Below are positions 8,851 to 16,740 of a stretch of DNA of 37,487 bases, piece by piece. The stretch is from contig JBCCCR010000044.1 in the NCBI GenBank assembly GCA_039033415.1, forward strand, positions 1 to 37,487, in the 5' to 3' direction. The stretch's first letter is position 1. Each line of letters starts with the position of its first letter. This DNA comes from Pseudomonadota bacterium. Lineage in GTDB: Bacteria; Pseudomonadota; Gammaproteobacteria; Xanthomonadales; SZUA-38. The notes beneath the pieces were generated by a model, which saw only the letters and a list, made by a program, of their open reading frames with translations, did not search any database and was not told the origin of the DNA. The translations under genes were made by a program, and so were the position numbers.

Positions 8851-9789
8851 ATGCCCATGGACGCGCCAACGCTCGACGACAAAATGCCCCTGACCGAATC
8901 ACCCGCCGAACCCGCTGCCATGGCGCCGGAACCGCCGGTGGAAACGCTGCTGGCCAGCGAAGTTCGCCACGACCCATCGCGGATTCGTGACCTGTTTAGA
9001 AACGGCACCTACCCCTATAAGACCAAGATTCGGCGAACGACCTATGACCAGCACAAGGAGGAGCTGCAGGTTGAGCTGCTCAAGGTTCAGAACTGGGTGA
9101 AGCAGACCGGGCAGCGGATTGTGGTGTTGTTTGAAGGGCGCGATGCTGCCGGCAAGGGGGGCACCATCAAGCGATTCATGGAGCATCTAAACCCACGGGC
9201 CGCCCGGGTCGTTGCCCTGGAGAAGCCGACCGACTACGAACGTGGCCAGTGGTATTTTCAGCGCTACGTCCGGCATCTGCCGACGAAAGGCGAAATCGTC
9301 TTTTTCGACCGCTCCTGGTACAACCGCGCTGGCGTCGAGCGCGTGATGGGGTTTTGTGATTCGCTGGAATATCTGGAGTTCATGCGCCAGGCGCCTGATC
9401 TGGAGCGTATGCTGACCCGATCAGGCATACACTTTTTTAAGTACTGGTTCTCCGTAACGCAGCAGGAACAGCAGCGCCGCTTCTCCGCCCGGGAGCAAGA
9501 CCCGCTGAAGCAGTGGAAGCTGAGCCCCATCGACAAGCTCTCCCGGGACAAGTGGGTCGACTATACGGAAGCGAAAGAGGCCATGTTCTTCTATACCGAC
9601 ACCGCCGACGCGCCCTGGACGATCATCAAGTCGGACGACAAGAAACGGGCCCGCTTGAACTGTATGCAGCACTTCCTGTCGCGCCTGGACTACCCCGACA
9701 AAGACAAGCACGTGGTTCGCGGCCCGGACCCGCTGATCGTTGGGAACCCGTCGCAGGTCATCGACAAAGACCGGCACCTCTGGGCCTGA
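8851..9789 (+). CDS. ppk2: Polyphosphate kinase 2 (class I PPK2)
   Basis: This cytosolic enzyme transfers phosphate between polyphosphate and nucleoside diphosphates; class I enzymes generally use polyP to make ATP/GTP from ADP/GDP. A P-loop (VVLFEGRDAAGKGG, Lys about 102) is followed by PTDYERGQWYFQRYVRHLP and the Walker B region FFDRSWYNRAGVERVMGF (Asp about 153), all hallmarks of the family. The single-domain length of ~310 residues fits class I. The N-terminal ~40 residues are Pro/Ala-rich and not conserved. Two in-frame ATGs exist, 8851 and 8857. An AAGAAGA purine run ends at 8850, which spaces better from 8857, so the true start may be two codons later. The gene stands alone, divergent from the beta-helix pair. 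PPK2 fits energy buffering and stress survival but has no obvious functional partner here. Confidence 0.93.
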   Translation: MPMDAPTLDDKMPLTESPAEPAAMAPEPPVETLLASEVRHDPSRIRDLFRNGTYPYKTKIRRTTYDQHKEELQVELLKVQNWVKQTGQRIVVLFEGRDAAGKGGTIKRFMEHLNPRAARVVALEKPTDYERGQWYFQRYVRHLPTKGEIVFFDRSWYNRAGVERVMGFCDSLEYLEFMRQAPDLERMLTRSGIHFFKYWFSVTQQEQQRRFSAREQDPLKQWKLSPIDKLSRDKWVDYTEAKEAMFFYTDTADAPWTIIKSDDKKRARLNCMQHFLSRLDYPDKDKHVVRGPDPLIVGNPSQVIDKDRHLWA

Positions 9790-9877
9790 AGCTGGCGGGA
9801 TACGCGGCTGAGGATCGGGCGTCCAGCTCAAACGCCTTTGCCGTATACTCATTCCTCCATGGCGTGAGCACTGACCA

Positions 9878-10189
9878 ATGAAAAGAACGCTATTGCCCTT
9901 TACGCTGCTGCTCCTTACCGGTTGCGTCGCTACGCACAAACGTCCGATGAATGAAGTAGAGGGCACCATCGTCTCGAACCAGGTCCTGGCAATGGTCGAC
10001 GAAGCCGGCGGTGAACTCGATATCCGCGAAGAGCCGAAGGTTCGGTGCGAACGAATACGCCTGACGGGAACCCACATGGTCACCCGGCACTGCTACACCC
10101 TCGCAGAGAGCGCGCGTTCCTCCGAGCAGACCCAAAACGCCTATTACCGGCGCTACGGGCAACACAATCGTAGCCTCAGCGGCAATTAG
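9878..10189 (+). CDS. Small putative lipoprotein with a conserved-looking Cys pair
   Basis: This 103-residue protein starts with a type II signal peptide, MKRTLLPFTLLLLTGC, with lipid attachment expected at Cys16. The residue after the Cys is Val, not Asp, so the outer membrane is the likelier destination. The mature part contains VRCERIRLTGTHMVTRHCYT, two cysteines (57 and 72) flanking a TGT/H stretch. This resembles small Xanthomonadales and sphingomonad proteins with C-x-TGSR-x-C motifs; that comparison is from memory. A disulfide between the two is plausible. The protein ends in a Tyr/Arg-rich tail. Function is unknown. It lies 88 bases after ppk2 in the same direction and may be read from the same transcript. 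GTGAG before the ATG is a weak ribosome site. Confidence 0.7.
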   Translation: MKRTLLPFTLLLLTGCVATHKRPMNEVEGTIVSNQVLAMVDEAGGELDIREEPKVRCERIRLTGTHMVTRHCYTLAESARSSEQTQNAYYRRYGQHNRSLSGN

Positions 10190-10225
10190 CGCTTTAGGAT
10201 ATCCACGCCCGCGATCTTGACGGTC

Positions 10226-12211
10226 TTAGTCCAGGGCTTCGCGGAGCGCCTGACACAGCTCTGACCGGCGGAAGGGTTTGGTCAACAGACGATCGCGGGA
10301 AGCGTCAAATCCGGCGTTCACCAAGAGCTCTCTCGGATAGCCGGATACGAATACCGCTTTCAACGCAGGCCGATGGCGCCTTGCTCGATTGATCAACTCC
10401 GGGCCACTCAGACTGCCGGGCAGCACGACGTCGGACAGCACCAGATCGATCGGCTGATCACCGGCTAAGAGGCGCAGCGCGGCCTCCCCATCTGACGCGC
10501 TACACACGGTATAGCCGAGCTGTTCCAGCATGATCTGCGTTACCTTCAGCAACTCAGCATTGTCTTCGACGAGCAGCAGAGTCTCGTCCCCGCGGGCCGG
10601 CTGTGCGGCAACTGGCGCTGGCGCCTGTGCCCTGTAGGATTCCTCAGAGCGCGGGAGAATCAGTTCGAGCGTCGTACCGGTCTTGGATTGACTGATAATC
10701 CGCGCGAGCCCGCCGGATTGCCGGGCAAAGCCATACACCATCGACAGCCCGAGGCCCGAACCCTGGCCGACATCTTTGGTCGTAAAAAACGGTTCAAAAG
10801 CTTGGGTTTGAACCTCGGCGGTCATGCCGCTGCCGGTGTCGGCGATGCTGAGCACTACATAGTCCCCAGCGACCAGCTCTTCGAAGGTCGGCGAGGCCTG
10901 AGCAGGCAAGCTGAGCTTGCGGCAGGCGAAGGCCAGCTCGCCGCCGTCGGGCATGGCGTCGCGCGCGTTCAGCGCAATATTCACGATGGCGTTTTCCAGC
11001 TGACCGGGATCAGCAAAGATCGGCCACTCGTCCTCGCAGTCGCGGACGACGATGTTGATCGTTTCGCCCAGCGTACGACGCAACAGTTCAATCGTTCCTT
11101 CAAGCAGCTCGGATAGCTTGATCGATTGTGGAGACAACGGCTGCCTGCGGGAAAATGCGAGCAGACGTTGGGTGAGATCAGCGCCTCGTTCGCTCGCCTC
11201 TCGGATGGCGCTGCGAGCCTCGTCAAAATAGTCGCTCTGGCCGTCGAGCAGATCCACATTGCCCATCACTACAGCAAGAATATTGTTGAAGTCGTGGGCA
11301 ATGCCGCCCGTCAACTTCCCGATGGCCTCCAGCTTTTGCGCGCTGCGCAGCTTTTCCTCGACCATCTGACGCTCGCGTATCTCGGTCTTCAGACTCTCAT
11401 TGGCCTGCTCTAGAGCTTCGGTCCGCTCCTGAACGCGTCTTTCCAGCTCGTTGTTGAGCGCCTCGAGCTCGCGGCGCAGCCGAGATTCTTGCGTGCGATC
11501 TTCTTCGTTCAGGACCGTCACGAACTCACCCGATACCGGGTCGCGCCCCTTGCTCGCAATCACGTCGTGGATGCGGATACCGGAGGCGGTCCTGACCGCA
11601 ACCTCTCCCTCGAACAGCCCCTCATTCGCCACCGCAGCAAGGATCTTTTCGGCGACGCTAGGGTTCTCAAAGCGCCCCATCAGCTCGGTCTGCCCTGAGT
11701 CAGGCTCGAGGCCCGCATAACGTGCGTTGGCGGCGGGATTTTGGGACAGCAGTCGTCCTTCAAGGGAAAAGGTGCTGACCAAAATGGCTGAAGATCGCGC
11801 CGCTTCCAGGATACGTAGAGCGTCAGGGTTTTGAGTCAGGTCGAGTTCAGCTGAGGCCTCGATCATCAGCGCGTTGCGGTTCTCGGCAATCAGCACCGGA
11901 CGCATATCCAGGTTAACTGTCGCCGGCGACTGATCGGGATAAAGCGTCCAGGTCTCGCGAACCGAGCTCGCCGGGTCCGGCGCTTCCACGATACGCTTCA
12001 GTCGGAGGCGAACGGTTTCGCTATCGGTCGAAAAATCGCGCGCCTGAAGCGCTGCGATAGAGTCGGCTTTCCAGAAGGACAGCGCAGACCGGTTGGCCCA
12101 CCACATGCTGTGGCGATCCACGTCGAAGATCCAGACGGGTGTCTTTAGTGGGTCAAAGAACGCAAGGTCTGAATAATCTCGGTAATGTGGCCGTCGGTCT
12201 GTGGCGTTCAT
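10226..12211 (-). CDS. Soluble PAS-domain hybrid histidine kinase with C-terminal receiver
   Basis: This 661-residue protein has no membrane segment. The order is: PAS-like region (about 20-115, WIFDVDRHSMWWANRSAL), second PAS (about 130-235), coiled coil (240-295, ending VEEKLRSAQKLEAIGKL), and a HisKA domain with GGIAHDFNNILAVVMGN (phospho-His about 306). A HATPase domain follows, with N box NIALNARDAM, G1 DTGSGM and G2 GQGSGLGLSMVYGF. Last is a receiver domain from about 543 (LLLVEDN, phospho-acceptor Asp about 594 in VLSDVVLP, switch region VFVSGYP, Lys in LLTKPF). The HDFNN H-box and C-terminal receiver are typical of the cytosolic PAS hybrid kinase family. No DNA-binding partner is adjacent, so the output is unknown. 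The neighbouring lipoprotein gene converges on it, and the lacI-type gene is divergent. Confidence 0.92.
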   Translation of the reverse strand: MNATDRRPHYRDYSDLAFFDPLKTPVWIFDVDRHSMWWANRSALSFWKADSIAALQARDFSTDSETVRLRLKRIVEAPDPASSVRETWTLYPDQSPATVNLDMRPVLIAENRNALMIEASAELDLTQNPDALRILEAARSSAILVSTFSLEGRLLSQNPAANARYAGLEPDSGQTELMGRFENPSVAEKILAAVANEGLFEGEVAVRTASGIRIHDVIASKGRDPVSGEFVTVLNEEDRTQESRLRRELEALNNELERRVQERTEALEQANESLKTEIRERQMVEEKLRSAQKLEAIGKLTGGIAHDFNNILAVVMGNVDLLDGQSDYFDEARSAIREASERGADLTQRLLAFSRRQPLSPQSIKLSELLEGTIELLRRTLGETINIVVRDCEDEWPIFADPGQLENAIVNIALNARDAMPDGGELAFACRKLSLPAQASPTFEELVAGDYVVLSIADTGSGMTAEVQTQAFEPFFTTKDVGQGSGLGLSMVYGFARQSGGLARIISQSKTGTTLELILPRSEESYRAQAPAPVAAQPARGDETLLLVEDNAELLKVTQIMLEQLGYTVCSASDGEAALRLLAGDQPIDLVLSDVVLPGSLSGPELINRARRHRPALKAVFVSGYPRELLVNAGFDASRDRLLTKPFRRSELCQALREALD

Positions 12212-12366
12212 GATGAGCGACGCACTGCGCTGCAGGCTCTCCTCTAATGCCCGCCGATGGTGATCGACCGGGCTGGATAATTCAACAGCTAGCGACTATT
12301 CCGCAAGCGGCCGGGATCGGACGACAACGTTTGGTCGAAGGTTCGCCACCGCGGGATCCCACATCT

Positions 12367-12380
12367 TGACAACGCTGTCA
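12367..12380. promoter_or_regulatory. LacI-family operator upstream of the lacI-type gene (autoregulation)
   Basis: TGACAACGCTGTCA is a near-palindrome with perfect TGACA/TGTCA arms around a central CG, as LacI-family operators have. It lies 55 bases before the regulator's ATG. The identical 14-mer occurs twice in the TonB/GPH divergent promoter. Its left arm is part of a TTGACA (12366-12371) that could be a -35, followed at 17 bases by a poor -10 (GAGCAT), so binding would block transcription. Confidence 0.82.
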
Positions 12381-12435
12381 TCGGTGGGGAGCATGGTGGG
12401 GTTCGCGCGCGCTGCGAGGCAGGTAATTTCTAGCT

Positions 12436-13482
12436 ATGGCGACGAAGTCCACAGACCACACTCCGGCAACGATCGAGGACGTTGCGCTGATTGCGGGCGT
12501 GTCGATCAAGACCGTGTCTCGGGTGGTGAACCATGAGCCCAACGTGCGCGACTCGACCCGGGAAAACGTGCAGCAGGCGATTGCCCAGCTGAACTATCGC
12601 CCCAACACGGCCGCCCGGAGACTGGCCGGCCACCGCAGCTATCTTTTTGCGCTGTTGTATGACGATCCGAGCGCCTATCCGAACGCCAGCGCCAGCTACG
12701 TGACCAATCTGCAGGGCGGCGCGCTGCAGGTTGCGCGGGAACAGGGCTATGACCTGCTGATCCATCCCTGGGACTACCGCGATCCGCTGGTGGCTGAGGA
12801 GATCCGCCGGCTGATCGAGCAATCCAACATCGATGGCCTGCTGCTAGCACCCCCGCTGGCGGAGCTGCGGTCGATCACGACAATGCTCCGGTCGATGGGC
12901 AAAGCTGTCGTACGTATTTCGCCCGGCCGGACCCGACGCGCTGACGGCGTCACGACCAACGACCGCGAAGTCAGCGCCGAAATGACGCGTTACCTCGCGT
13001 CGCTGGGCCACCGTCGGATCGTCTACCTGAAGGGCCATCCGGACCATCGGGCGATGGGCGGCCGGGAGCAGGGTTTTCTTGACGGCATGACGCAGAGTGA
13101 ACTGCCCGTTACCAAGTCTTCGCTGCAGCAGGGCGATAACTCCTTCGACTCGGGCGTTGCCTGCGCCCGCAAGCTGCTGAAATGGCGCCAGCCGCCCACC
13201 GCAATTTTTGCCGCCAACGATGACATGGCAGCCGGCGTACTTCAGGTGGCTCAGGAATTCGACATCGACGTTCCCACCCAGCTATCGGTCGCCGGTTTTG
13301 ACGACACGCCGCTGTCCAGGCAGGTCTGGCCGCCGCTCACGACGATCAACCAGCCCATTTTTGAGATGGGAAAAGCCGCCGCCACGCTGCTCTTCCAGCA
13401 GATCAGCGGCCAGCATTCCACCCAAGGTATCAGGGTCGACTCGAAGCTGGTGGTACGCCGGTCCACCGGTCCAGCGCCCTGA
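12436..13482 (+). CDS. LacI/GalR-family transcriptional repressor of the glycan locus
   Basis: This 348-residue regulator has an N-terminal helix-turn-helix (about residues 11-60: ATIEDVALIAGVSIKTVSRVVN and LNYRPNTAARRLAG, including the hinge helix). A periplasmic-binding-protein-like sensor domain follows (LLLAPPLAEL, VTTNDREVSAEMTRYLASLGHRRIVYLKG, AIFAANDDMAAGVLQ, FDDTPLSRQVWPPLTTINQP), which is standard for the family. It acts as a dimer that releases the operator on binding a sugar. The ATG at 12436 begins the HTH with no spare residues. An operator lies upstream, and the same site guards the TonB and GPH promoters, so this is very likely the repressor of the whole 13.5-24.9 kb cluster, which its gene converges on. 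The inducer is probably a beta-glucoside or glucan oligosaccharide; I recall similar sites for BglR-type regulators, unverified. Confidence 0.93.
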   Translation: MATKSTDHTPATIEDVALIAGVSIKTVSRVVNHEPNVRDSTRENVQQAIAQLNYRPNTAARRLAGHRSYLFALLYDDPSAYPNASASYVTNLQGGALQVAREQGYDLLIHPWDYRDPLVAEEIRRLIEQSNIDGLLLAPPLAELRSITTMLRSMGKAVVRISPGRTRRADGVTTNDREVSAEMTRYLASLGHRRIVYLKGHPDHRAMGGREQGFLDGMTQSELPVTKSSLQQGDNSFDSGVACARKLLKWRQPPTAIFAANDDMAAGVLQVAQEFDIDVPTQLSVAGFDDTPLSRQVWPPLTTINQPIFEMGKAAATLLFQQISGQHSTQGIRVDSKLVVRRSTGPAP

Positions 13483-13526
13483 TGGGTTCAGAGGATTCTT
13501 GCGCAATAGCCCGCTGGGCCTGACGC

Positions 13527-15386
13527 CTAGCCGCCGATGCTCAAACCGTAACCGCGCGGAAACAGCGGGTTTTTGATCCCCTCGACGGACACGTCACTTT
13601 CGTCCTCGGGCCAGGCGAAAGGCAGCCGGCCGCTGAAATCGACCTCGCCGAACAGCACGTCAGCAACCCCTTTCCCCTCCGACCCAGGCAGCCAGGCGGC
13701 CACAAAAGCGGACGCGGCAGCCAGCTCCGGGTTAATCACCAGCGGTCTTCCCGAAAGGAGAATCGCTATCGTCGGAACGCCTCTCTCCGCCAGCGACCGC
13801 AGCAGCGCCAGGTCCTCTGGATGAAGCTTCGCCAGGTCGAGGGAACCGCCGTAGGGCTCGAGCACCTTCATCGAACCACGGATCCTGGACCCTGCTTCCA
13901 CCAACACGTTGTCGCTGGCGCGGATGTCACCCATACCCTCGGCATAGGGAGTCTCGCCGATTACCGCCACCGCCAGCTTGTGGCGGTTTGGATCGGCGTC
14001 CGCCGCTAAGGGATCGGTGCTCAGCTCTGCGCCAGGTGCATACTCGGATACCCCCTGCCAAATCGACGTTCCACCTTCGATCAGCGAATTGCCGTCGGTG
14101 CCCTGCCAGTCGAGGGAAAATCCGCCGCACTGGTGCCCGACGTTGTTGGCATTGCGCCCGCAAACCAGGATTGCTTCGGATGGTTCCAACGGCAGCAAGT
14201 CACCCTCGTTTTTGAGGAGCACCAGCGATTTGCGCACGGCGTCACGGGCCACCTCCCGGTGCGCCGCTGAGCCAAAGCTAGCGTGATCAGACCACGGCCG
14301 CTCGGCGGGTCGGGGACGATCGAACAGCCCCCATTTGACCTTCACGCCGAGTATCCGGCTGACCGCATCATTCACCCGGGTGATCGGAACCCGGCCCTCC
14401 AGAACGTTGCGCTTGAGCCCGGCGATAAACTCGCGCCATTCTTCGGACACCATAAACAGATCGACGCCGGCATTCACGGAAAGAGCGATCGCCTCGGTGT
14501 AGTCGTCGCTCAGATAATCGATTCCATCCCAGTCTGAGATGACCAGCCCGTCAAAGCCGAGCTTGCCCTTCAGCAGCGTGGAGAGCAGGTACTCGTGCCC
14601 ATGGCATTTGTCGCCGTTCCAGCTGTTAAACGACGCCATGACCGTCAGCGCGCCCGCGTCAACCGCTGCCTTGAAAGGCGGGAGATGGGTCGCCGTCAGT
14701 TTGGCTTCAGTCAGGTCGGCATCTCCCTGATCGATGCCGTGAGTCGTGGCGCCGTCGCCAATAAAGTGTTTAGCACAGGCGATGACGCTATCGTCCTGCA
14801 GGTCACCCTGAAGCTCGGTGACAAATTGCTGGCCATAGCGGGTGACCAGACCGGTGTCGGACGAATAGCTTTCATAGGTACGCCCCCAGCGATAATCCTG
14901 GGCCACCGCGACGGTTGGGGCAAAGGTCCATTCGACGCCGGCGGCCAAAATCTCGCGTTTGGTGACCGCGGCAACGCGAGCCAACAGCGCCTCATCGTCG
15001 GCCGCGCCAAGGCCGATGTTGTGGGGAAAAATGGTGGCCCCGCGAACGTTGTTGTTCCCATGGATGGCGTCGATGCCATAAAGCAACGGGATCGGCAGGT
15101 GGTCTCCGTCAGCTGCCATCGAAGCGGCCCAGTAGGCGTCGTTCATCGCCACCCAATCGGCAGGCGTATTGCCCTCGGGGCGAGACCCGGCGCCGCTCAA
15201 GATACTGCCGAGGTGAAACGCCTTCAGCTCGTCAGGCCCCGCGGCCATCCGCTCGGTCTGCGTCATCTGACCAATCTTCTGGTCCAGCGACATGCGGGAC
15301 AGCCATTCGCGAACGATGCTGGACTGACTGGGCGTCAGCCAGTCGACCGCCGTCGAGCCCCCGCCAGGGTTCGTGTCAGCTTTCAT
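13527..15386 (-). CDS. Glycoside hydrolase family 3 beta-glucosidase / exo-beta-glucanase
   Basis: This 619-residue protein has the two-domain GH3 core. The TIM-barrel domain shows IPLLYGIDAIHGNNNV, ATIFPHNIGLGA, CAKHFIGDG (Lys-His substrate contacts) and the nucleophile loop LVISDWDGIDYL, with Asp about 285. The alpha/beta sandwich domain follows (KSLVLLKNEGDLLPL, AVIGETPYAEGMGD, LSGRPLVINP, AAWLPGSEGKGVADVLFG, RLPFAWP). The arrangement resembles plant ExoI and bacterial exo-1,3/1,4-beta-glucanases rather than BglX, and the Fn3-like C-terminal domain is absent. No signal peptide is visible before the homology (MKADTNPGGGSTAVDW), so the enzyme seems cytosolic. It is the last gene of the operon, 57 bases after the TIM-barrel glycosidase gene, and probably trims imported gluco-oligosaccharides to glucose. 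Confidence 0.9.
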   Translation of the reverse strand: MKADTNPGGGSTAVDWLTPSQSSIVREWLSRMSLDQKIGQMTQTERMAAGPDELKAFHLGSILSGAGSRPEGNTPADWVAMNDAYWAASMAADGDHLPIPLLYGIDAIHGNNNVRGATIFPHNIGLGAADDEALLARVAAVTKREILAAGVEWTFAPTVAVAQDYRWGRTYESYSSDTGLVTRYGQQFVTELQGDLQDDSVIACAKHFIGDGATTHGIDQGDADLTEAKLTATHLPPFKAAVDAGALTVMASFNSWNGDKCHGHEYLLSTLLKGKLGFDGLVISDWDGIDYLSDDYTEAIALSVNAGVDLFMVSEEWREFIAGLKRNVLEGRVPITRVNDAVSRILGVKVKWGLFDRPRPAERPWSDHASFGSAAHREVARDAVRKSLVLLKNEGDLLPLEPSEAILVCGRNANNVGHQCGGFSLDWQGTDGNSLIEGGTSIWQGVSEYAPGAELSTDPLAADADPNRHKLAVAVIGETPYAEGMGDIRASDNVLVEAGSRIRGSMKVLEPYGGSLDLAKLHPEDLALLRSLAERGVPTIAILLSGRPLVINPELAAASAFVAAWLPGSEGKGVADVLFGEVDFSGRLPFAWPEDESDVSVEGIKNPLFPRGYGLSIGG

Positions 15387-15443
15387 AGGGCTATTTCTCG
15401 CTGGGTCGTTTGGCAGCGGGCGACCTGGCCTGATTTCCCCGAG

Positions 15444-16730
15444 TCAGGGTCGAACCAGAAATGGGATATTGGCGTGCGCGGCGTTGCCGTGGCCGTCGTA
15501 TGCGTAGACAAATAGCCGATAGGCGCCGGGACGCTGTGGTGCCTTCACCATGATGCGATCACCCGTTGCGCCGTCGACCACACCGGGTACCAGCGGCGGA
15601 ATCACCTCCTTGTCGCCGCCCCACTGATCGGCGTTTGACTCAAAGCGCACCTGCCACTGGTAAGTCAGCGGATCTTTGTCGGGGTCTTTGGCTTTGACCT
15701 GGGCTTTGTACTCCTGGCCAACCTTAAGCTGGGGGTTGTTGTGGGCCGTACGATTGTTGAGCCGCAACGACTTCAGCTGCGGCGCGCGGTTTGCCGGCTG
15801 CTTGCCCGTCCAGGCTTCCTCCAGCACATCCACCGCTTCGGTGCTTTCACCGGTCTCGGTGAACAGGCCGTACCAGGTCGACGTCCGCTCCTGCTTCTGT
15901 CCCCACAGGAACACGTAGGAACCCATGTTCAGGGGGGAGTCGTACGCAATGACCTTGCGATGCATCATGCGGTAGTTGCCCGCTTTTTCCGAACTGTTCT
16001 GCTCGATCGGCGCTTTCCAAAACGTCGAAGGCATTTCCCAATGGCCGATCGCTCCCCACTCGGATACCACGTACGGGCGTTGAAATTTGGTCTGACGCAA
16101 GTACTTGGGCAGGTTGACCAGATCGCCGTAGAGCTGAATGCTGATAAAATCCAGGTCGGACGCACGCTGGTTCATCGCGTCAGCCAGCCCCTGATTGAAT
16201 CCCGCCAGCGCGGTGGTGGTCGGGTGGTTTGGATCGACTTCGTGAATCATCTTCGATACGTCGTTGACGGCGTCGAACACCTTCGGATTTTTGTACTCCA
16301 GATTCACCTCATTACCGATGATCCAGGCAAGCAGCGCGGGGTGATCCTTGAACTTGAGCACCTCCTCGCGAGCCTTCGCGAGCTGTGCCGCTACCGCCTC
16401 GCTGTCGTTGTAGTCAAACCCCTGGCGTTCGCGGCCAATATTCAAGCACAGGGCGACGGTAAGCCCGTGCTCAAGCGCCATATCCAGCACCAGACCGGCG
16501 TTTTCCGTCGTCCAGTTACGGAAGCTGTTGCCTCCCCGAACAGCCAGCTTGGCGATATCACCCGTATCGATACCGGCGCCCTTGATGAAGTAGGGTTCGC
16601 CGTTACGCAAAAACGTGTAGCGACCGTCCCGCTCCGCGACTTCGGTTTTCACCGGCTGCGCCAGCGCCTGGCTCGTCAGCAAAGCCGCTGCGAGGCTGAC
16701 CGTCAAAATGTTTGCTGCCCAGTTCCGCAT
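15444..16730 (-). CDS. Exported TIM-barrel glycoside hydrolase (GH2/GH5-like clan A) with C-terminal beta-sandwich domain
   Basis: A clear signal peptide (MRNWAANILTVSLAAALLTSQALA) precedes a 428-residue precursor. The catalytic part (about 35-310) has clan-A signatures: FFIKGAG-like YFIKGAGID, RGGNSFRNW, LAWIIGNEVN with probable acid/base Glu141, and YVVSEWGAIG with probable nucleophile Glu224. A beta-sandwich module follows (about 315-428: NRAPQLKSLRLN, KAKDPDKDPLTYQW, YRLFVYAYDGHGNAAHANIPF), like Ig/Fn3 or PKD-type domains. The exact GH family is uncertain; GH2 TIM-barrel-like, GH5-like or GH158-like endo-beta-glucanases are candidates. As the only operon enzyme with a signal peptide, it likely makes the first cuts in the periplasm. 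Its ribosome site overlaps the stop of the MFS gene (TAAGGAGAG), suggesting coupling. Confidence 0.85.
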   Translation of the reverse strand: MRNWAANILTVSLAAALLTSQALAQPVKTEVAERDGRYTFLRNGEPYFIKGAGIDTGDIAKLAVRGGNSFRNWTTENAGLVLDMALEHGLTVALCLNIGRERQGFDYNDSEAVAAQLAKAREEVLKFKDHPALLAWIIGNEVNLEYKNPKVFDAVNDVSKMIHEVDPNHPTTTALAGFNQGLADAMNQRASDLDFISIQLYGDLVNLPKYLRQTKFQRPYVVSEWGAIGHWEMPSTFWKAPIEQNSSEKAGNYRMMHRKVIAYDSPLNMGSYVFLWGQKQERTSTWYGLFTETGESTEAVDVLEEAWTGKQPANRAPQLKSLRLNNRTAHNNPQLKVGQEYKAQVKAKDPDKDPLTYQWQVRFESNADQWGGDKEVIPPLVPGVVDGATGDRIMVKAPQRPGAYRLFVYAYDGHGNAAHANIPFLVRP

Positions 16731-16740
16731 CTTTCTCTCC

